Assembly (NCBI GenBank): GCA_036826475.1
Contig: DAISWG010000020.1
Span: forward strand, 1 to 64,000
Source: Miltoncostaea sp036826475
Lineage (GTDB): Bacteria > Actinomycetota > Thermoleophilia > Miltoncostaeales > Miltoncostaeaceae
Length of the DNA: 64,000 nt
Reading direction: 5' to 3'
Positions 8,226 through 16,839 of the stretch are shown here, one piece after another. Position numbers and translations under genes: made by a program. Numbering within the stretch: position 1 is the stretch's first letter; the number at the start of each line of letters is the position of its first letter. A model generated the notes under the pieces. That model saw only the letters and a program-made list of their open reading frames with translations. It was not told the origin of the DNA and searched no databases.

Positions 8226-11048
8226 ATGTCGCCGACGTCGGAGGTCGTGGGGCGCGAGTCGGAGCTCGATTCGGTCCATGGCTTCCTGGAGGCGGTCCCG
8301 CGGGGGCCGGTCGCGCTGCTCATCGAAGGTGAGATCGGGATCGGGAAGACGACGCTCTGGAGGGAGGGCGTCGCCGACGCCGGTACGCGGGGACTGCGCG
8401 TGCTCACGAGCAGGCCGGTCGAGGCCGAGATCGCGCTGCCGTTCGCCGTGCTCGGCGATCTGCTCGGAGACGTGCCGGACGCTGCCCTCGGGCGGCTTCC
8501 CGACCCGCAACGCGAGGCCCTCGAGGTCGCGCTGCTGCGGGCTGGGACGAAGCGTGGAGGGCTGCAGCGCCGAGCCGTCGCCCTCGGGGTCCTCGGCGCG
8601 CTCCGAGTGCTCGCCGAGGACACGCCGCTGGTCGTGGCGGTCGACGACGCGCAGTGGCTCGACCGACCGTCGGCCGACGCCCTCGCATTCGCGGCCAGGC
8701 GATTGCGCGACGAACCGGTCGGCTTCCTCCTCGCGCGACGCGCGGAGGTGAGCGGAGGATCTCGCGTCGACCTCGAGACCGCGCTGGACGCCGACCGCCT
8801 GACGCGGCTCGTCATCGGGCCGCTCGACATCAGGTCTCTCGATCGTCTTCTGCGGGCGCAGCTCGGCAGGCAGTTCCTCCGCCCCGCGCTCGTCGAGCTC
8901 CAGCGGGTGTCGGGAGGCAATCCGTTCTTCGCGCTGGAGCTCGGGAGAGCGCTCCTCACGCGTGATGTCTCACCCGCGCCAGGGGAGCCGCTGCCGGTCC
9001 CCGCGACGCTCAACGAGCTCGTCCGGGAGCGGCTCGCCGGAGTCCCGACTCCGGCGAGGGAGGCGGCGCTCGTCGTCTCGGCCCTCTCGCGGCCGACCGT
9101 CGAGCTCGTGGCTGCCGCCACCGGCGGTGGGGATGGGGTGGCCGCGCTCGAAACGGCGGCGGCCGCTGGAGTCCTCGAGGTCGCGGACGGCCGCGTCCGG
9201 TTCTCCCATCCGCTGCTCGCCTCGGTCGTCTACGGGCAGACGCCGCCGGCCCGGAGACGCGAGCTGCACGCCCGGCTGGCGGAGATCGTCGAGGATCCGG
9301 ACGAGCGGGCGCTCCACCTCGCCCTCGCTGCGAGCGGTCCCGATGCCCAGGTGGCCGCGGCCATCGAGGATGCGGCCCGACGGGCGCGGGCACGTGGCGC
9401 TCCGCACGCCGCAGCGGAGCTTTGGGACCGGGCACGGATGCTCACGCCCCCCGACGACGCCGCCGCATCGAGGCGGGCGATCGAAGCCGGGGACTGCCAT
9501 CTCGAGGCGGGGGACACCGACCGGGCGCGACGTCGTCTCGAGGACGTGGTGGCGCGCCTTCCGCCGGGGCGTGAGCGCGCCGCCGCGCTCACGCGCCTCG
9601 CGTGGGTCAGCGGGTTCGGTCATGGATTCCACGTCTCCGCCGATCTCTTCCGCGACGCGCTCGGGGAGATCGGAGACGATCCTGGGGCGCGCATCGAGAT
9701 CGAGCGGGGACTCGCCTGGAGCATCCACGAGACCGGTGACGTCGCGGCGGCCGAGCCTCATGCGCGTGCGGCGCTCGAGCTCGCGGAGCGTCTCGGGGAG
9801 CCCGGCGTGCTCGCGAGCGCACTGGCTGACATGGCCTTCTTCCAGACCATTCGCGGGCGGGGGGTACCGACCGCGCTCATCGAGCGCGCCCTCGAGCTCG
9901 AGGACACGGCGGCCGAGGGGAGGTCGTTCCTCGGAAGCTCCCGGACCAGCTGGGTGCACGGGATGTTGCTCGCGTGGGCAGGCGATATCGACGCTGCCCG
10001 CTCGACGCTCACCGCGCTTCGCGACACCGCGCTCGCGCGCGGCGATGAACACACCTTGAGCTACGTGACATCTCAGCTGAGCCGGGTCGAATGCCTGGCC
10101 GGAAACTGGGAGCTCGCGTCGCACTACGCCTCCGAGTGCCTCGACGCCGCCGTGCAGACCGCCCATGAGGACCAGCGCCCGTTCGCGCTGTCGACCAGGT
10201 CACTCGTCGATGCGCACCTCGGGCGCGTGGCCGAGGCGCGGGCCGCGACCGACGAGGGGCTGCCGCTCGCCCTCGACGTCGGTGTCGTCCCCGCCCACCT
10301 GGAGATGCTCGCGATCCGGGGGTTCCTCGAACACTCGCTGGGTGAGGCTCGCGAAGCCCATCGTTTTCTCGGCCCGCTTCCCCGCGCCGTCGCCGACGCG
10401 GGGTTCGGCGAGCCGGCGCTGTTCCGCTTCCACGGCGACGCGATCGAGACCCTGCTGGCACTCGGTGAGCACGACACCGCGACGGCGCTCCTCGCCGAGC
10501 TCGAGGAACAGGCCCGTGCGACGGGCGGCCTGTGGGCGCCCGTGATCGCGAGCCGCTGCCGCGCGCTGCTCGGCGCCGCGGCCGGGGACAGCGACGCCGC
10601 GTACGCACACCTCGACCGCACGCTCGAGCTCCACGAACACCTCCACGAGCCGTTCGAGCGCGGGCGCACGCTCCTCGTCCTCGGGACGCTGCACCGCCGG
10701 AATCGCAAGAAGGGTCCCGCCAGGGAATCGCTGACGCAGGCGCTCGCGGTGTTCGACGACCTCGGCGCGAGGCTGTGGTCCGAGCGGACCCGGGCTGAGC
10801 TGAGGCGGATCGGGGGACGGGCGCCCGCGACACCCGGCGTGCTCACGCCGACCGAGGAACGCGTCGCCGCCCTCGTCGCTGCCGGACGCACGTACCGCGA
10901 GGTGGCGGACGCGTTGTTCATCAGCCCCAGGACGGTTCAGTGGAACCTCTCGAAGATCTACCGGAAGCTCGGCGTCCGCTCCCGCGCCGAGCTCGCCGCC
11001 AAGCTGGCCGCCGGTCAAACCCCAGCCGTTCCGCGGGTTCCCGAGTAG
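8226..11048 (+). CDS. LuxR-family ATP-binding (LAL) transcriptional regulator
   Basis: A 940-aa protein with the large-ATP-binding LuxR architecture. An N-terminal AAA/NACHT-like ATPase has Walker A GEIGIGKTT (about residue 36) and Walker B LVVAVDDAQWLD (about residue 138), then a long helical TPR-like middle. A C-terminal LuxR helix-turn-helix (LTPTEERVAALVAAG, then FISPRTVQWNLSKIYRKL) occupies about residues 875-925. The start at 8226 is preceded by AAGGAGG. It is divergent from the PPDK-like/GAPDH operon across about 195 bp and could control it, but no operator was identified. Confidence 0.92.
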   Translation: MSPTSEVVGRESELDSVHGFLEAVPRGPVALLIEGEIGIGKTTLWREGVADAGTRGLRVLTSRPVEAEIALPFAVLGDLLGDVPDAALGRLPDPQREALEVALLRAGTKRGGLQRRAVALGVLGALRVLAEDTPLVVAVDDAQWLDRPSADALAFAARRLRDEPVGFLLARRAEVSGGSRVDLETALDADRLTRLVIGPLDIRSLDRLLRAQLGRQFLRPALVELQRVSGGNPFFALELGRALLTRDVSPAPGEPLPVPATLNELVRERLAGVPTPAREAALVVSALSRPTVELVAAATGGGDGVAALETAAAAGVLEVADGRVRFSHPLLASVVYGQTPPARRRELHARLAEIVEDPDERALHLALAASGPDAQVAAAIEDAARRARARGAPHAAAELWDRARMLTPPDDAAASRRAIEAGDCHLEAGDTDRARRRLEDVVARLPPGRERAAALTRLAWVSGFGHGFHVSADLFRDALGEIGDDPGARIEIERGLAWSIHETGDVAAAEPHARAALELAERLGEPGVLASALADMAFFQTIRGRGVPTALIERALELEDTAAEGRSFLGSSRTSWVHGMLLAWAGDIDAARSTLTALRDTALARGDEHTLSYVTSQLSRVECLAGNWELASHYASECLDAAVQTAHEDQRPFALSTRSLVDAHLGRVAEARAATDEGLPLALDVGVVPAHLEMLAIRGFLEHSLGEAREAHRFLGPLPRAVADAGFGEPALFRFHGDAIETLLALGEHDTATALLAELEEQARATGGLWAPVIASRCRALLGAAAGDSDAAYAHLDRTLELHEHLHEPFERGRTLLVLGTLHRRNRKKGPARESLTQALAVFDDLGARLWSERTRAELRRIGGRAPATPGVLTPTEERVAALVAAGRTYREVADALFISPRTVQWNLSKIYRKLGVRSRAELAAKLAAGQTPAVPRVPE

Positions 11049-11144
11049 GTCGTCGCCTCCCAAGACCGGCGGCTCCGCCGATTTCGCGCCGACGCGTCCC
11101 TGCCTACCGTCGCGTCAACCGACGCGCAGAGGAATGGAGGAGAC

Positions 11145-11585
11145 GTGAACGTCGCACGCACCATCAGTCAGATCCCGGCGCTACTCGCCACGCTTGGCGC
11201 ACTGACCGCGCTCGCGGGGGTCGCTCACGCGGAGACGTCGAGGCCGCCGGGCATGTCGCCGGCGGAGTACCAGGCGCTCATGCTCCGTAGCGAGGCGCTC
11301 AACCAGGAACACGGGCTCGGTGCGGTGCCCCAGGGCATGACCGCAGCCGAGTACCGGGCGCTGATGCTCCGCAGCGAGGCGCTGGACCAGGCGGACGGGT
11401 TCGGCTCGCAGACGGCAGCCGCCGTCACATCGCACCCAACCACCCCGCCCCGGGGGTTCGCGTGGGGGGCGTTCGGGGTCGGCGCCGCCGCGATGTTCGG
11501 CCTCGCGCTGGTCGCCGGCGGCGTCCTCGTCCGCCACCGGCTCCCGGCCACGCGCCGCGGGGTCACCCCCTCTGGGACGACCTGA
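11145..11585 (+). CDS. Exported/membrane protein with two AEYxALMLRSEAL repeats
   Basis: A 146-aa protein: a signal-type hydrophobic segment (residues 8-28), then two near-identical repeats of about 30 residues, each containing GM(S/T)xAEYxALMLRSEALxQ. A Pro/Thr linker and a transmembrane helix (about 107-129) with a basic cytosolic tail follow. The GTG at 11145 has an excellent GGAGGAG site. The product is likely a surface-exposed, membrane-anchored protein. I do not know its function; the repeat seems lineage-typical rather than a named domain. It lies convergent to the next gene. Confidence 0.75.
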   Translation: MNVARTISQIPALLATLGALTALAGVAHAETSRPPGMSPAEYQALMLRSEALNQEHGLGAVPQGMTAAEYRALMLRSEALDQADGFGSQTAAAVTSHPTTPPRGFAWGAFGVGAAAMFGLALVAGGVLVRHRLPATRRGVTPSGTT

Positions 11586-11630
11586 CGGCGCTGCGGCATC
11601 CGGGCCGGAACGCGCAGAGGGGGAGCCGGC

Positions 11631-14024
11631 TCACGGCTCCCCCCAGATCACGCCGTAGAACTTGGCGGCGGCCCAGGCGGAGAGCGCGAGCAGCGCCGCG
11701 CCCGCGAGGAGCTTGGGTCCGCGCGCACCCGGCAGCTCCAGCCGGCCGACGTCGCTGATCGCGTCGAGCACCGCCTGCTGGAAGTCGGCCCCGATCGGCG
11801 GGTGGAGGTTGTACCCCTCCGCGAGGTGCCGGACGATGTCGTCGTCGGTCGCGTCGGCGAGCCACTTCCATTCGGCGAACGCGACGTCGGGGTCGATCCC
11901 GTCGGCGATCAGCCGCTGCAGGTAGTGGCGCTGCACGGAATACGCCTCGAACTCGACCATGAACTTGTTCATCCCGGGGCGGAGGATGCTCTGGAGGTAG
12001 TGCGTGATCTCGTGCATCACCACGCCCGAGAGGCCCTCGGCGGTGCCGCCGCTGACGAACAGGAAGCCGTTGCCCCGGTCGTAGAAGCCGCCGGCGTTGA
12101 GCATCCGCTCGTTCGTGATGAGGTGCTCCACCTCGTCGATCGTGTACACCTCGGCCAGCGAGTCCTCGTTCAGGGGACGGATGCGGCCGGCGGTCATGAG
12201 ATCGTCGAAGCCCTTCTGGAGGGCCTCGTCGCCGAGGTTCTTGATCGCCTGCTCGACCGCCTTCAGGTCGGTGGCGTGCAGCGACGTCCCGATCCGGCCG
12301 ATCGCCTTCTGCACGCCCTCCCTCACGGCGGCGTCGCGGGTCACGGTGCGCAGGATCCGCTTCGCGCCCGCGTCCCCGACCCCCGGCATCTCGGCGAGGA
12401 GCTTCCCGAGGCCCTCGAGCTCGCCGGTGGCGCGGGCGGCGCGGACCGGCCCGCTGATCGCCTTCACGGCCTTGACCATGTCCCAGGAGTCGAGGCCCAG
12501 CCCGAGGAGATCGAGCGCGATCGGAAGCATGTCCGGCGCGCCGGTCGAGATGTCCGCCAGCGCCGGGTCGAGGGACACGTCGGAGGCCGACGTCTCCATG
12601 AAGAACTCGCCCACGCTCTGCGAGAGCTGGTACGTGCCGGTGAGCACGGCGATCGAGCTGCCGGCGACCGCCAGCGAGCTGCCGGCGGTCGCGAAGGCGC
12701 CGATCAGGCCGGCGGTGAGGCTGATCGCCGCCATGGCGATCTTCCAGATCCGCTCATTGCGCTCCTCGCGGTCGACCCGCCGCTCCACCGCGGCATAGAG
12801 GGGGGAGTCGGCCGTGATCCCGAGGTCCTGGAGCGTGACCTCGAAGACGTTGCGCAGATGCCAGACCTTGAGGTCGCCGTCCTGGATGTTGTTCCGCGTG
12901 TCGCTGATGTTCTGCTTCAGCTCGACGAGCTGGAACGCGGCGAAGGAGTTGATCTCGTCGTCGCTCATCGCGGCGATCCGCGCGAAGTCCTTCGTGCGCA
13001 GGAGCAGGGGGTACTTCAGGCCGAGCTCGTTCTGGCGGGCGACGACCTTCGCGCGCCGCTCGTCGGTGTCGCGCTGGATCTCCTCCCAGTTGGACGGCAG
13101 CCGCGGCGGGGTGAGGTGGTCGCCCTCGGTCGTCTGCCAGTCGTACCCCTCGTCCTCCAGCACCTGCGCGTTCGTCGCGTCGTCGAGGGGCGGCCCCTCC
13201 GTGATGTGCTGGGTCATGGCGTCGAGCTGGAGGGCGGCGAGCTCGGCGGCCGCCGCGCGCATCCCCGGGACCACGCCCTCCTCTCCCGGTCCCGACGGCA
13301 TCCCGTACATCTCGCCGAACTGGAGGTTGACCCCCATGCGCTCGCCCTCGCGCTGCACGAGGCGCTCGTTCTCGTCGAGCATCGTGAGCGCCACCTGGTT
13401 CGCCCGGCGCAGGAAGAGGTCGGGGAACTTGGCCTCCACGAGTTCCTTGAACTCGTCCTCCGTGCGCACGCCCACGCCCGCCAGCGCGCCGTCGAGCTGC
13501 GCCTGGTCGCGCGCCAGCTCGTCCGTCCAGAACGCCACCTCCGCCTCGAGCGAGGCCGTGCCGAACGACGCCTGGGCGGCCTCCTCCTCCTCGGACGGCT
13601 CGCCGCGCTCCGCCCGCTCGAGCGCGCCGGTCTTGTCGCGGAGGATGCTGCGGCTGCCGTTCCGGGCGCTGATCAGGTCCATGATCGGAACGCCTGGCAG
13701 CAGCTCCAGGAGGGTCTTCTCGTCGGCCTCCGTCATGGGCGGCACGCGCGCCAGCGTGGTTCGCGCGTAGTTGACCTTGCGCGCCTGCTCGGCCGTGAGC
13801 TTGGGCGCCGTGGTCACCGGCGACTCGCGGCCCTCCACCTCGTCGAGCACGCAGACCTCGCCCTGGCGGTACAGCATCGCCCGGGAGAGCAGGCGCGACG
13901 TGGCGGCGTTGCCGGCGCTCGCCTGGAGCGCGAGCACGGGGTTCCCGGTCTCGGGCGCCGGGGGCGTCCCGTCCCGCTCGTCGGGGGCGCGGTCCATCGT
14001 CGCGCGTTCCCGCGGCGGGCTCAT
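11631..14024 (-). CDS. Large HExxH protein with injection-system cargo-type N-terminal motif
   Basis: A 797-aa protein. Residues 28-48 contain NPVLALQASAGNAATSRLL, matching the LQ-x-x-x-GN-x-A-x-x-x-LL signature seen near the start of many actinobacterial proteins encoded with extracellular contractile injection systems (DUF4157-type and related cargo). The middle is long and helical and charged, and residues about 427-470 form a hydrophobic hairpin. A zincin-like motif, HEITHYLQ, starts at 671 with a candidate third ligand in EFEAY about 20 residues on, and there is a C-terminal transmembrane helix near 770-792. ATG at 14024 overlaps the stop of the upstream 166-aa gene (ATGA). No sheath, tube or baseplate gene is in the window, so the cargo role is inference. 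Confidence 0.72.
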   Translation of the reverse strand: MSPPRERATMDRAPDERDGTPPAPETGNPVLALQASAGNAATSRLLSRAMLYRQGEVCVLDEVEGRESPVTTAPKLTAEQARKVNYARTTLARVPPMTEADEKTLLELLPGVPIMDLISARNGSRSILRDKTGALERAERGEPSEEEEAAQASFGTASLEAEVAFWTDELARDQAQLDGALAGVGVRTEDEFKELVEAKFPDLFLRRANQVALTMLDENERLVQREGERMGVNLQFGEMYGMPSGPGEEGVVPGMRAAAAELAALQLDAMTQHITEGPPLDDATNAQVLEDEGYDWQTTEGDHLTPPRLPSNWEEIQRDTDERRAKVVARQNELGLKYPLLLRTKDFARIAAMSDDEINSFAAFQLVELKQNISDTRNNIQDGDLKVWHLRNVFEVTLQDLGITADSPLYAAVERRVDREERNERIWKIAMAAISLTAGLIGAFATAGSSLAVAGSSIAVLTGTYQLSQSVGEFFMETSASDVSLDPALADISTGAPDMLPIALDLLGLGLDSWDMVKAVKAISGPVRAARATGELEGLGKLLAEMPGVGDAGAKRILRTVTRDAAVREGVQKAIGRIGTSLHATDLKAVEQAIKNLGDEALQKGFDDLMTAGRIRPLNEDSLAEVYTIDEVEHLITNERMLNAGGFYDRGNGFLFVSGGTAEGLSGVVMHEITHYLQSILRPGMNKFMVEFEAYSVQRHYLQRLIADGIDPDVAFAEWKWLADATDDDIVRHLAEGYNLHPPIGADFQQAVLDAISDVGRLELPGARGPKLLAGAALLALSAWAAAKFYGVIWGEP

Positions 14025-14521
14025 CCGAGCTCCTCGCGGGCCAGCACCGCGCCCTCGAGGGCGGGGCCCGCCGCCTCCGCCCGGATCGCGGTCCAGCGGT
14101 CGGCGCCGGCGCGGCCCGCCCACGTCTCGGCGAAGGCGGTCGTGAACGCGATCCGGTCGCCGTCGACCACCAGGTCGAGCGGCAGGCCGCGGTCCCGGAG
14201 GGACGGGTGCAGGTCGTCCGGGCTCGTCGCCAGGCGCACGGACGGCTCCCCGAGGAGCGCAGCGATCCGGTAGCGCACGAGCGTCAGCGCCACCGCGAGC
14301 GGCGCCAGACCGGGGGCGACCCGCCGCAGGAACTCCTCCGCGCCGTCGCGGGTGTTCAGCTCGAGGGGATCGTCGTCGTCGCGCAGGAGCACGCCGATGG
14401 GCACCCCGCCCGCCTCCGCCCGCGCCTCCACCACACGAGGCCCGCCCGGCGGCAGCAGGAGCTCAGCCTGCGGCAACTCCCGTGCGACCCAGCCGACGGG
14501 AATGGGGATCGACCCGTCCAT
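14021..14521 (-). CDS. Hypothetical protein co-translated with the HExxH protein
   Basis: A 166-aa acidic, soluble protein, first in a two-gene operon with the 797-aa metalloprotease-like protein (4-bp ATGA overlap). No domain is recognised. The N-terminal half is a compact beta-rich stretch containing GVPIGVLLRDDDDPLEL, and the C-terminal half reads like an alpha/beta fold (LDLVVDGDRIAFTTAFAETW). Tight coupling to a putative effector suggests a chaperone, adaptor or immunity partner, but that rests on position alone. Confidence 0.65.
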   Translation of the reverse strand: MDGSIPIPVGWVARELPQAELLLPPGGPRVVEARAEAGGVPIGVLLRDDDDPLELNTRDGAEEFLRRVAPGLAPLAVALTLVRYRIAALLGEPSVRLATSPDDLHPSLRDRGLPLDLVVDGDRIAFTTAFAETWAGRAGADRWTAIRAEAAGPALEGAVLAREELG

Positions 14522-14622
14522 ACTCCGATCCTACGGTCGCGCCTCCGTGACGGCGAGGCCGCGGTACGGTCCTCGCCGGAGTGCGCGGCGCCTCCGGGAG
14601 TGGCATCCGGTGAGGCGAAGAG

Positions 14623-14684
14623 CGGAGAGGGGGGGATTTGAACCCCCGTCGGACCCAAAAGCCCGAAACGGTTTTCGAGACCAG
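14623..14684 (-). tRNA. tRNA-Ser(CGA) 3' fragment (truncated, att-like), copy A
   Basis: Read on the minus strand this has the anticodon loop CTCGAAA (anticodon CGA at 14675-14677), a variable arm, a perfect T arm (GGGGGTTCAAATCCCCC, 14631-14647), the acceptor 3' strand CCTCTCC and discriminator G. No matching D arm or acceptor 5' strand GGAGAGG occurs upstream, the lower anticodon stem is mispaired, and no CCA is encoded. It is therefore a remnant, not a functional tRNA. The retained segment (anticodon loop to 3' end) is the part tRNA-targeting integrases usually duplicate. Confidence 0.75.
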
Positions 14685-14859
14685 CGGATCGGCGCGATAA
14701 ATGCCTGCTCAGACCGATTTCATGCAGTGTGTGGGGCACCAGGCGGGAGAGTCCGCCGCTTCCAGACGCTCCCGCTGCGGGCTCGGCCCCCACCGTGAGG
14801 CGCCGTCGTGGCCCGATGATCCGCTGCATCCATCGCGCGGATCCGGTCCTGAAACGACG

Positions 14860-14885
14860 CGACCCGGGGTGCCTGCCCCGGGTCG
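14860..14885. repeat. Conserved 10-bp GC hairpin, copy A
   Basis: A perfect inverted repeat: CGACCCGGGG, a 6-nt loop, CCCCGGGTCG. It lies about 92 bp before the start of the 209-aa gene. The same arms with a different 6-nt loop occur at 43420-43445, again about 92 bp before the paralogous gene. Conserved arms with variable loop point to selected structure. Confidence 0.8.
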
Positions 14886-14977
14886 GTCCCATGCGACGAG
14901 CGAACCTTGCTGCCAGCGTACTCCGAGTCCCGGCCGCCCTGCAGCGGCACGGTCCACCTCATCGACAACCCGTGCTC

Positions 14978-15607
14978 GTGACCGACCTCCGCTACGCCGC
15001 CGAGGTCGAGGTCCTCGCGAACGAGCGCTTCGCCGCCGTCGGTGGCGCCTTCCTCACCGCCCTCGCCGAGGCCGGCCTCAGCGCGCGGCGCGCCGCCAAC
15101 GTGCTGAGCTGGTTCGTCCTTGTCCAGCTCGCCCTCGGTCCGTGGCGCTCGCGCGGTGAGGTGCGCCCGGCGGCGCTCGCTGCGGAGATGGGCGTCTCGA
15201 GGTGGACGGAGTGGCGTGCCCGCCGCGACGCGGTCGCCGCCGGCGTCATTCGTGACTGGTCGCTCCCCGACCCCGAGGCGCGCGGCTACGGTCGCGGCGC
15301 CGTGCGTGTCGTCGAGCTCGCGTTCGTGCGCACGCGCGCCGTGACGCAGAGGGTGGCGGCGATGAAGGAGGAGAAGGCGACCCGGGCAGAGCGCCGTCGC
15401 GAGGCCCGACGAATGGCGAAGGGACATGCTGCGGCCGCGTCAGCGCCCAGCGCCGCGTCCCCAGAGCGGGTGGCCAGCCCTGTGCTCGCTGCGGGCGACC
15501 TCACCTCTCCGATCGCGGGCCGCCTGTGGGAGCTGTTACGCCGCGTGCAGCCGGCTCAGGGGCCCGCAGCTGAGACGCCGCCGCGAGCGCACCCGCCGCC
15601 GCGGTAG
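14978..15607 (+). CDS. Winged-helix-like DNA-binding protein, module copy A
   Basis: A 209-aa protein, equal in length and about two-thirds identical by eye to the product at 43538-44167. The core (about residues 40-115) has a helix-turn-helix look: RGEVRPAALAAEMGVSRWTEW, then a wing-like RDWSLPDPEARGYGRGAVRV. A very basic helix follows (KATRAERRREARRMAK), then a Pro/Ala-rich linker and a conserved C-terminal LTSP-x-A-x-RLWELL-x-RVQP. GTG at 14978 is chosen because both paralogues have GTG here and similarity weakens upstream; there is no clear Shine-Dalgarno. Function is unknown; a replication or excision-type or regulatory DNA binder of the module is the natural guess. Confidence 0.72.
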   Translation: MTDLRYAAEVEVLANERFAAVGGAFLTALAEAGLSARRAANVLSWFVLVQLALGPWRSRGEVRPAALAAEMGVSRWTEWRARRDAVAAGVIRDWSLPDPEARGYGRGAVRVVELAFVRTRAVTQRVAAMKEEKATRAERRREARRMAKGHAAAASAPSAASPERVASPVLAAGDLTSPIAGRLWELLRRVQPAQGPAAETPPRAHPPPR

Positions 15608-15781
15608 AGGCTGCCCGCCATCTCCTGACGCCGATTCTCCGACGGACCGCCCGTCCGGAATCGTTTGCGCTCCCCGAACGCCGGAGCCGACCGGAGACTT
15701 TGGCGATGGTTCATTTTCGACGAAACGAGGGCACCCCAGCGGGCCTTGACGGGCTTGGCGTCTCGCGACTGCGGACTCGAC

Positions 15782-15894
15782 GCTGCAACAGTCGCAGCGC
15801 GACCGCGCGAACCGGTGCGTCGCCCACTCCAGCGATGCCCGAGAGCGCCATCGCGATGCGCATCGCGGGTGCTTCCAGAGGCTCCTTCGGAGCC
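15782..15894 (+). ncRNA. Conserved 3' structured block of the module, copy A
   Basis: It begins GCTGCAACAGTCGCA and ends with the UUCG-type hairpin GGCTCC-TTCG-GAGCC. In copy B (44353-44465) the two landmarks are the same 93 bp apart although the sequence between them has diverged. The block could be a terminator or structured 3' RNA, or an end sequence recognised by a recombinase. The rest of 15608-16003 holds no gene I can support. Confidence 0.5.
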
Positions 15895-16003
15895 AGGAAA
15901 GACGGCGCCGGCCGGTCCGGGCGCCGGCGTCGAGGAGCCGCTCCGCACGTAGGCAACCCGGCTTTCGCGATCGACTGGTCCGGTCCGGGACCGGCCGCAG
16001 AGG

Positions 16004-16690
16004 TCAGGCGGTGGCGGCGTGTGCGAGCGCCGAGGGCGTCTGGCAGCCCACGATCGCCGGGGCCTCATGGATGAGCTCGTCGTGCTCGAGGGCCTCCACC
16101 ATGAACAAGGCGAAGTCCACCCGGCGCGTGATGTTGCTCTTCAGGATGGGGTCGCCCACGTGCCGGCTCCAGACCGGCAGGCCCTGGCTCTCGCCCTCTT
16201 CAAGGTCGCTTCCGCGCACGACGGTCCACCGCGTGTCGCTTGCGAACACCCGCCGGCATGCCTCGACCTGGTCGTCGAGATCGGCGAAGCGGGCGAGGCG
16301 CGCGAGCGGGCCGGCGACCTTGACCAACGCCTTGAGCCGCCACGAGTAGACGTCCTGGCCGTCGCGCGTGATGTGCCACCCGCACGAGAACACCAGGCGC
16401 GCTCCCCGGGGCGCGTGGTCGAGCACCGCCTGGGCGGTCCCCGACGCGTAGCCGTGGACCCCCCGGGGGACCAGCACCACGAGCACTCCGTCGCACCCCT
16501 TGACGGCGCGCTCAATGACCTGCCGGTCGTCGGTGGCTCCCGGGACAACGGTGATGCGCCCCGTGAACGCGTCGAGCTTCGCCACGCTCTGCTCCCGGCA
16601 CACCCCGATCACCTCGTAGCCTCGGTCCAGGGCGTGCTGGACCATATAGCGGCCGAGCTTTCCGGAGGCGCCGACGATGCAGACCCTCAC
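16004..16690 (-). CDS. NAD(P)-binding (NmrA/SDR-like) protein
   Basis: A 228-aa protein. The Rossmann start VRVCIVGASGKLGRYMVQHAL has the GxSGxxG dinucleotide-binding loop of the atypical SDR NAD(P)H-binding family. It continues as a typical single-domain reductase or isomerase-like protein with DGVLVVLVPRGV and a later DIT-like region. GTG at 16690 is preferred over the longer frame because the Rossmann motif must be N-terminal. It is transcribed on the opposite strand to the module copy A gene. The substrate cannot be read from sequence. Confidence 0.8.
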   Translation of the reverse strand: MRVCIVGASGKLGRYMVQHALDRGYEVIGVCREQSVAKLDAFTGRITVVPGATDDRQVIERAVKGCDGVLVVLVPRGVHGYASGTAQAVLDHAPRGARLVFSCGWHITRDGQDVYSWRLKALVKVAGPLARLARFADLDDQVEACRRVFASDTRWTVVRGSDLEEGESQGLPVWSRHVGDPILKSNITRRVDFALFMVEALEHDELIHEAPAIVGCQTPSALAHAATA

Positions 16691-16839
16691 CGAGCGGGTC
16701 CTCTCGCAGCCTGGACGTCCTGAGTCGGAGGTCGTGCGGCTCCTGTGGCGCTCCTTATCGTGCGCCAGCCGTCGCTCGGTGAGACACCGAGAAGGCGGCG
16801 CCCCGCGCGAGAGCGTCGCACGGCCGTCGGAGACGAGGG

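Larger units (their letters stand above)
14575..15894. mobile_element. tRNA-Ser-fragment module, copy A (1320 bp)
   Basis: This is one of two co-linear modules; the other is at 43149-44465 and is 1317 bp. In order: a conserved 35-bp flank (starting GCCGGAGTG), a tRNA-Ser 3' fragment on the minus strand, about 170 bp of partly conserved linker, a perfect GC hairpin, a 209-aa protein gene, and a 3' block ending in the hairpin GGCTCCTTCGGAGCC. Similarity to copy B starts and stops abruptly at both ends. No integrase or terminal transposase is inside. A non-autonomous integrative unit, or the conserved end of larger tRNA-targeted islands, are the two best readings. Confidence 0.6.

Noticed and set aside
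14623..14760. A complete tRNA-Ser gene on the minus strand
   Set aside because: No acceptor 5' strand (GGAGAGG) or D arm can be found in the 100 bp before the anticodon region; only the 3' part fits.
14575..15894. tRNA with a large intron (group I) in the anticodon loop
   Set aside because: The far end of the module lacks a tRNA 5' half, and the internal ORF resembles a winged-helix DNA binder rather than a homing endonuclease.
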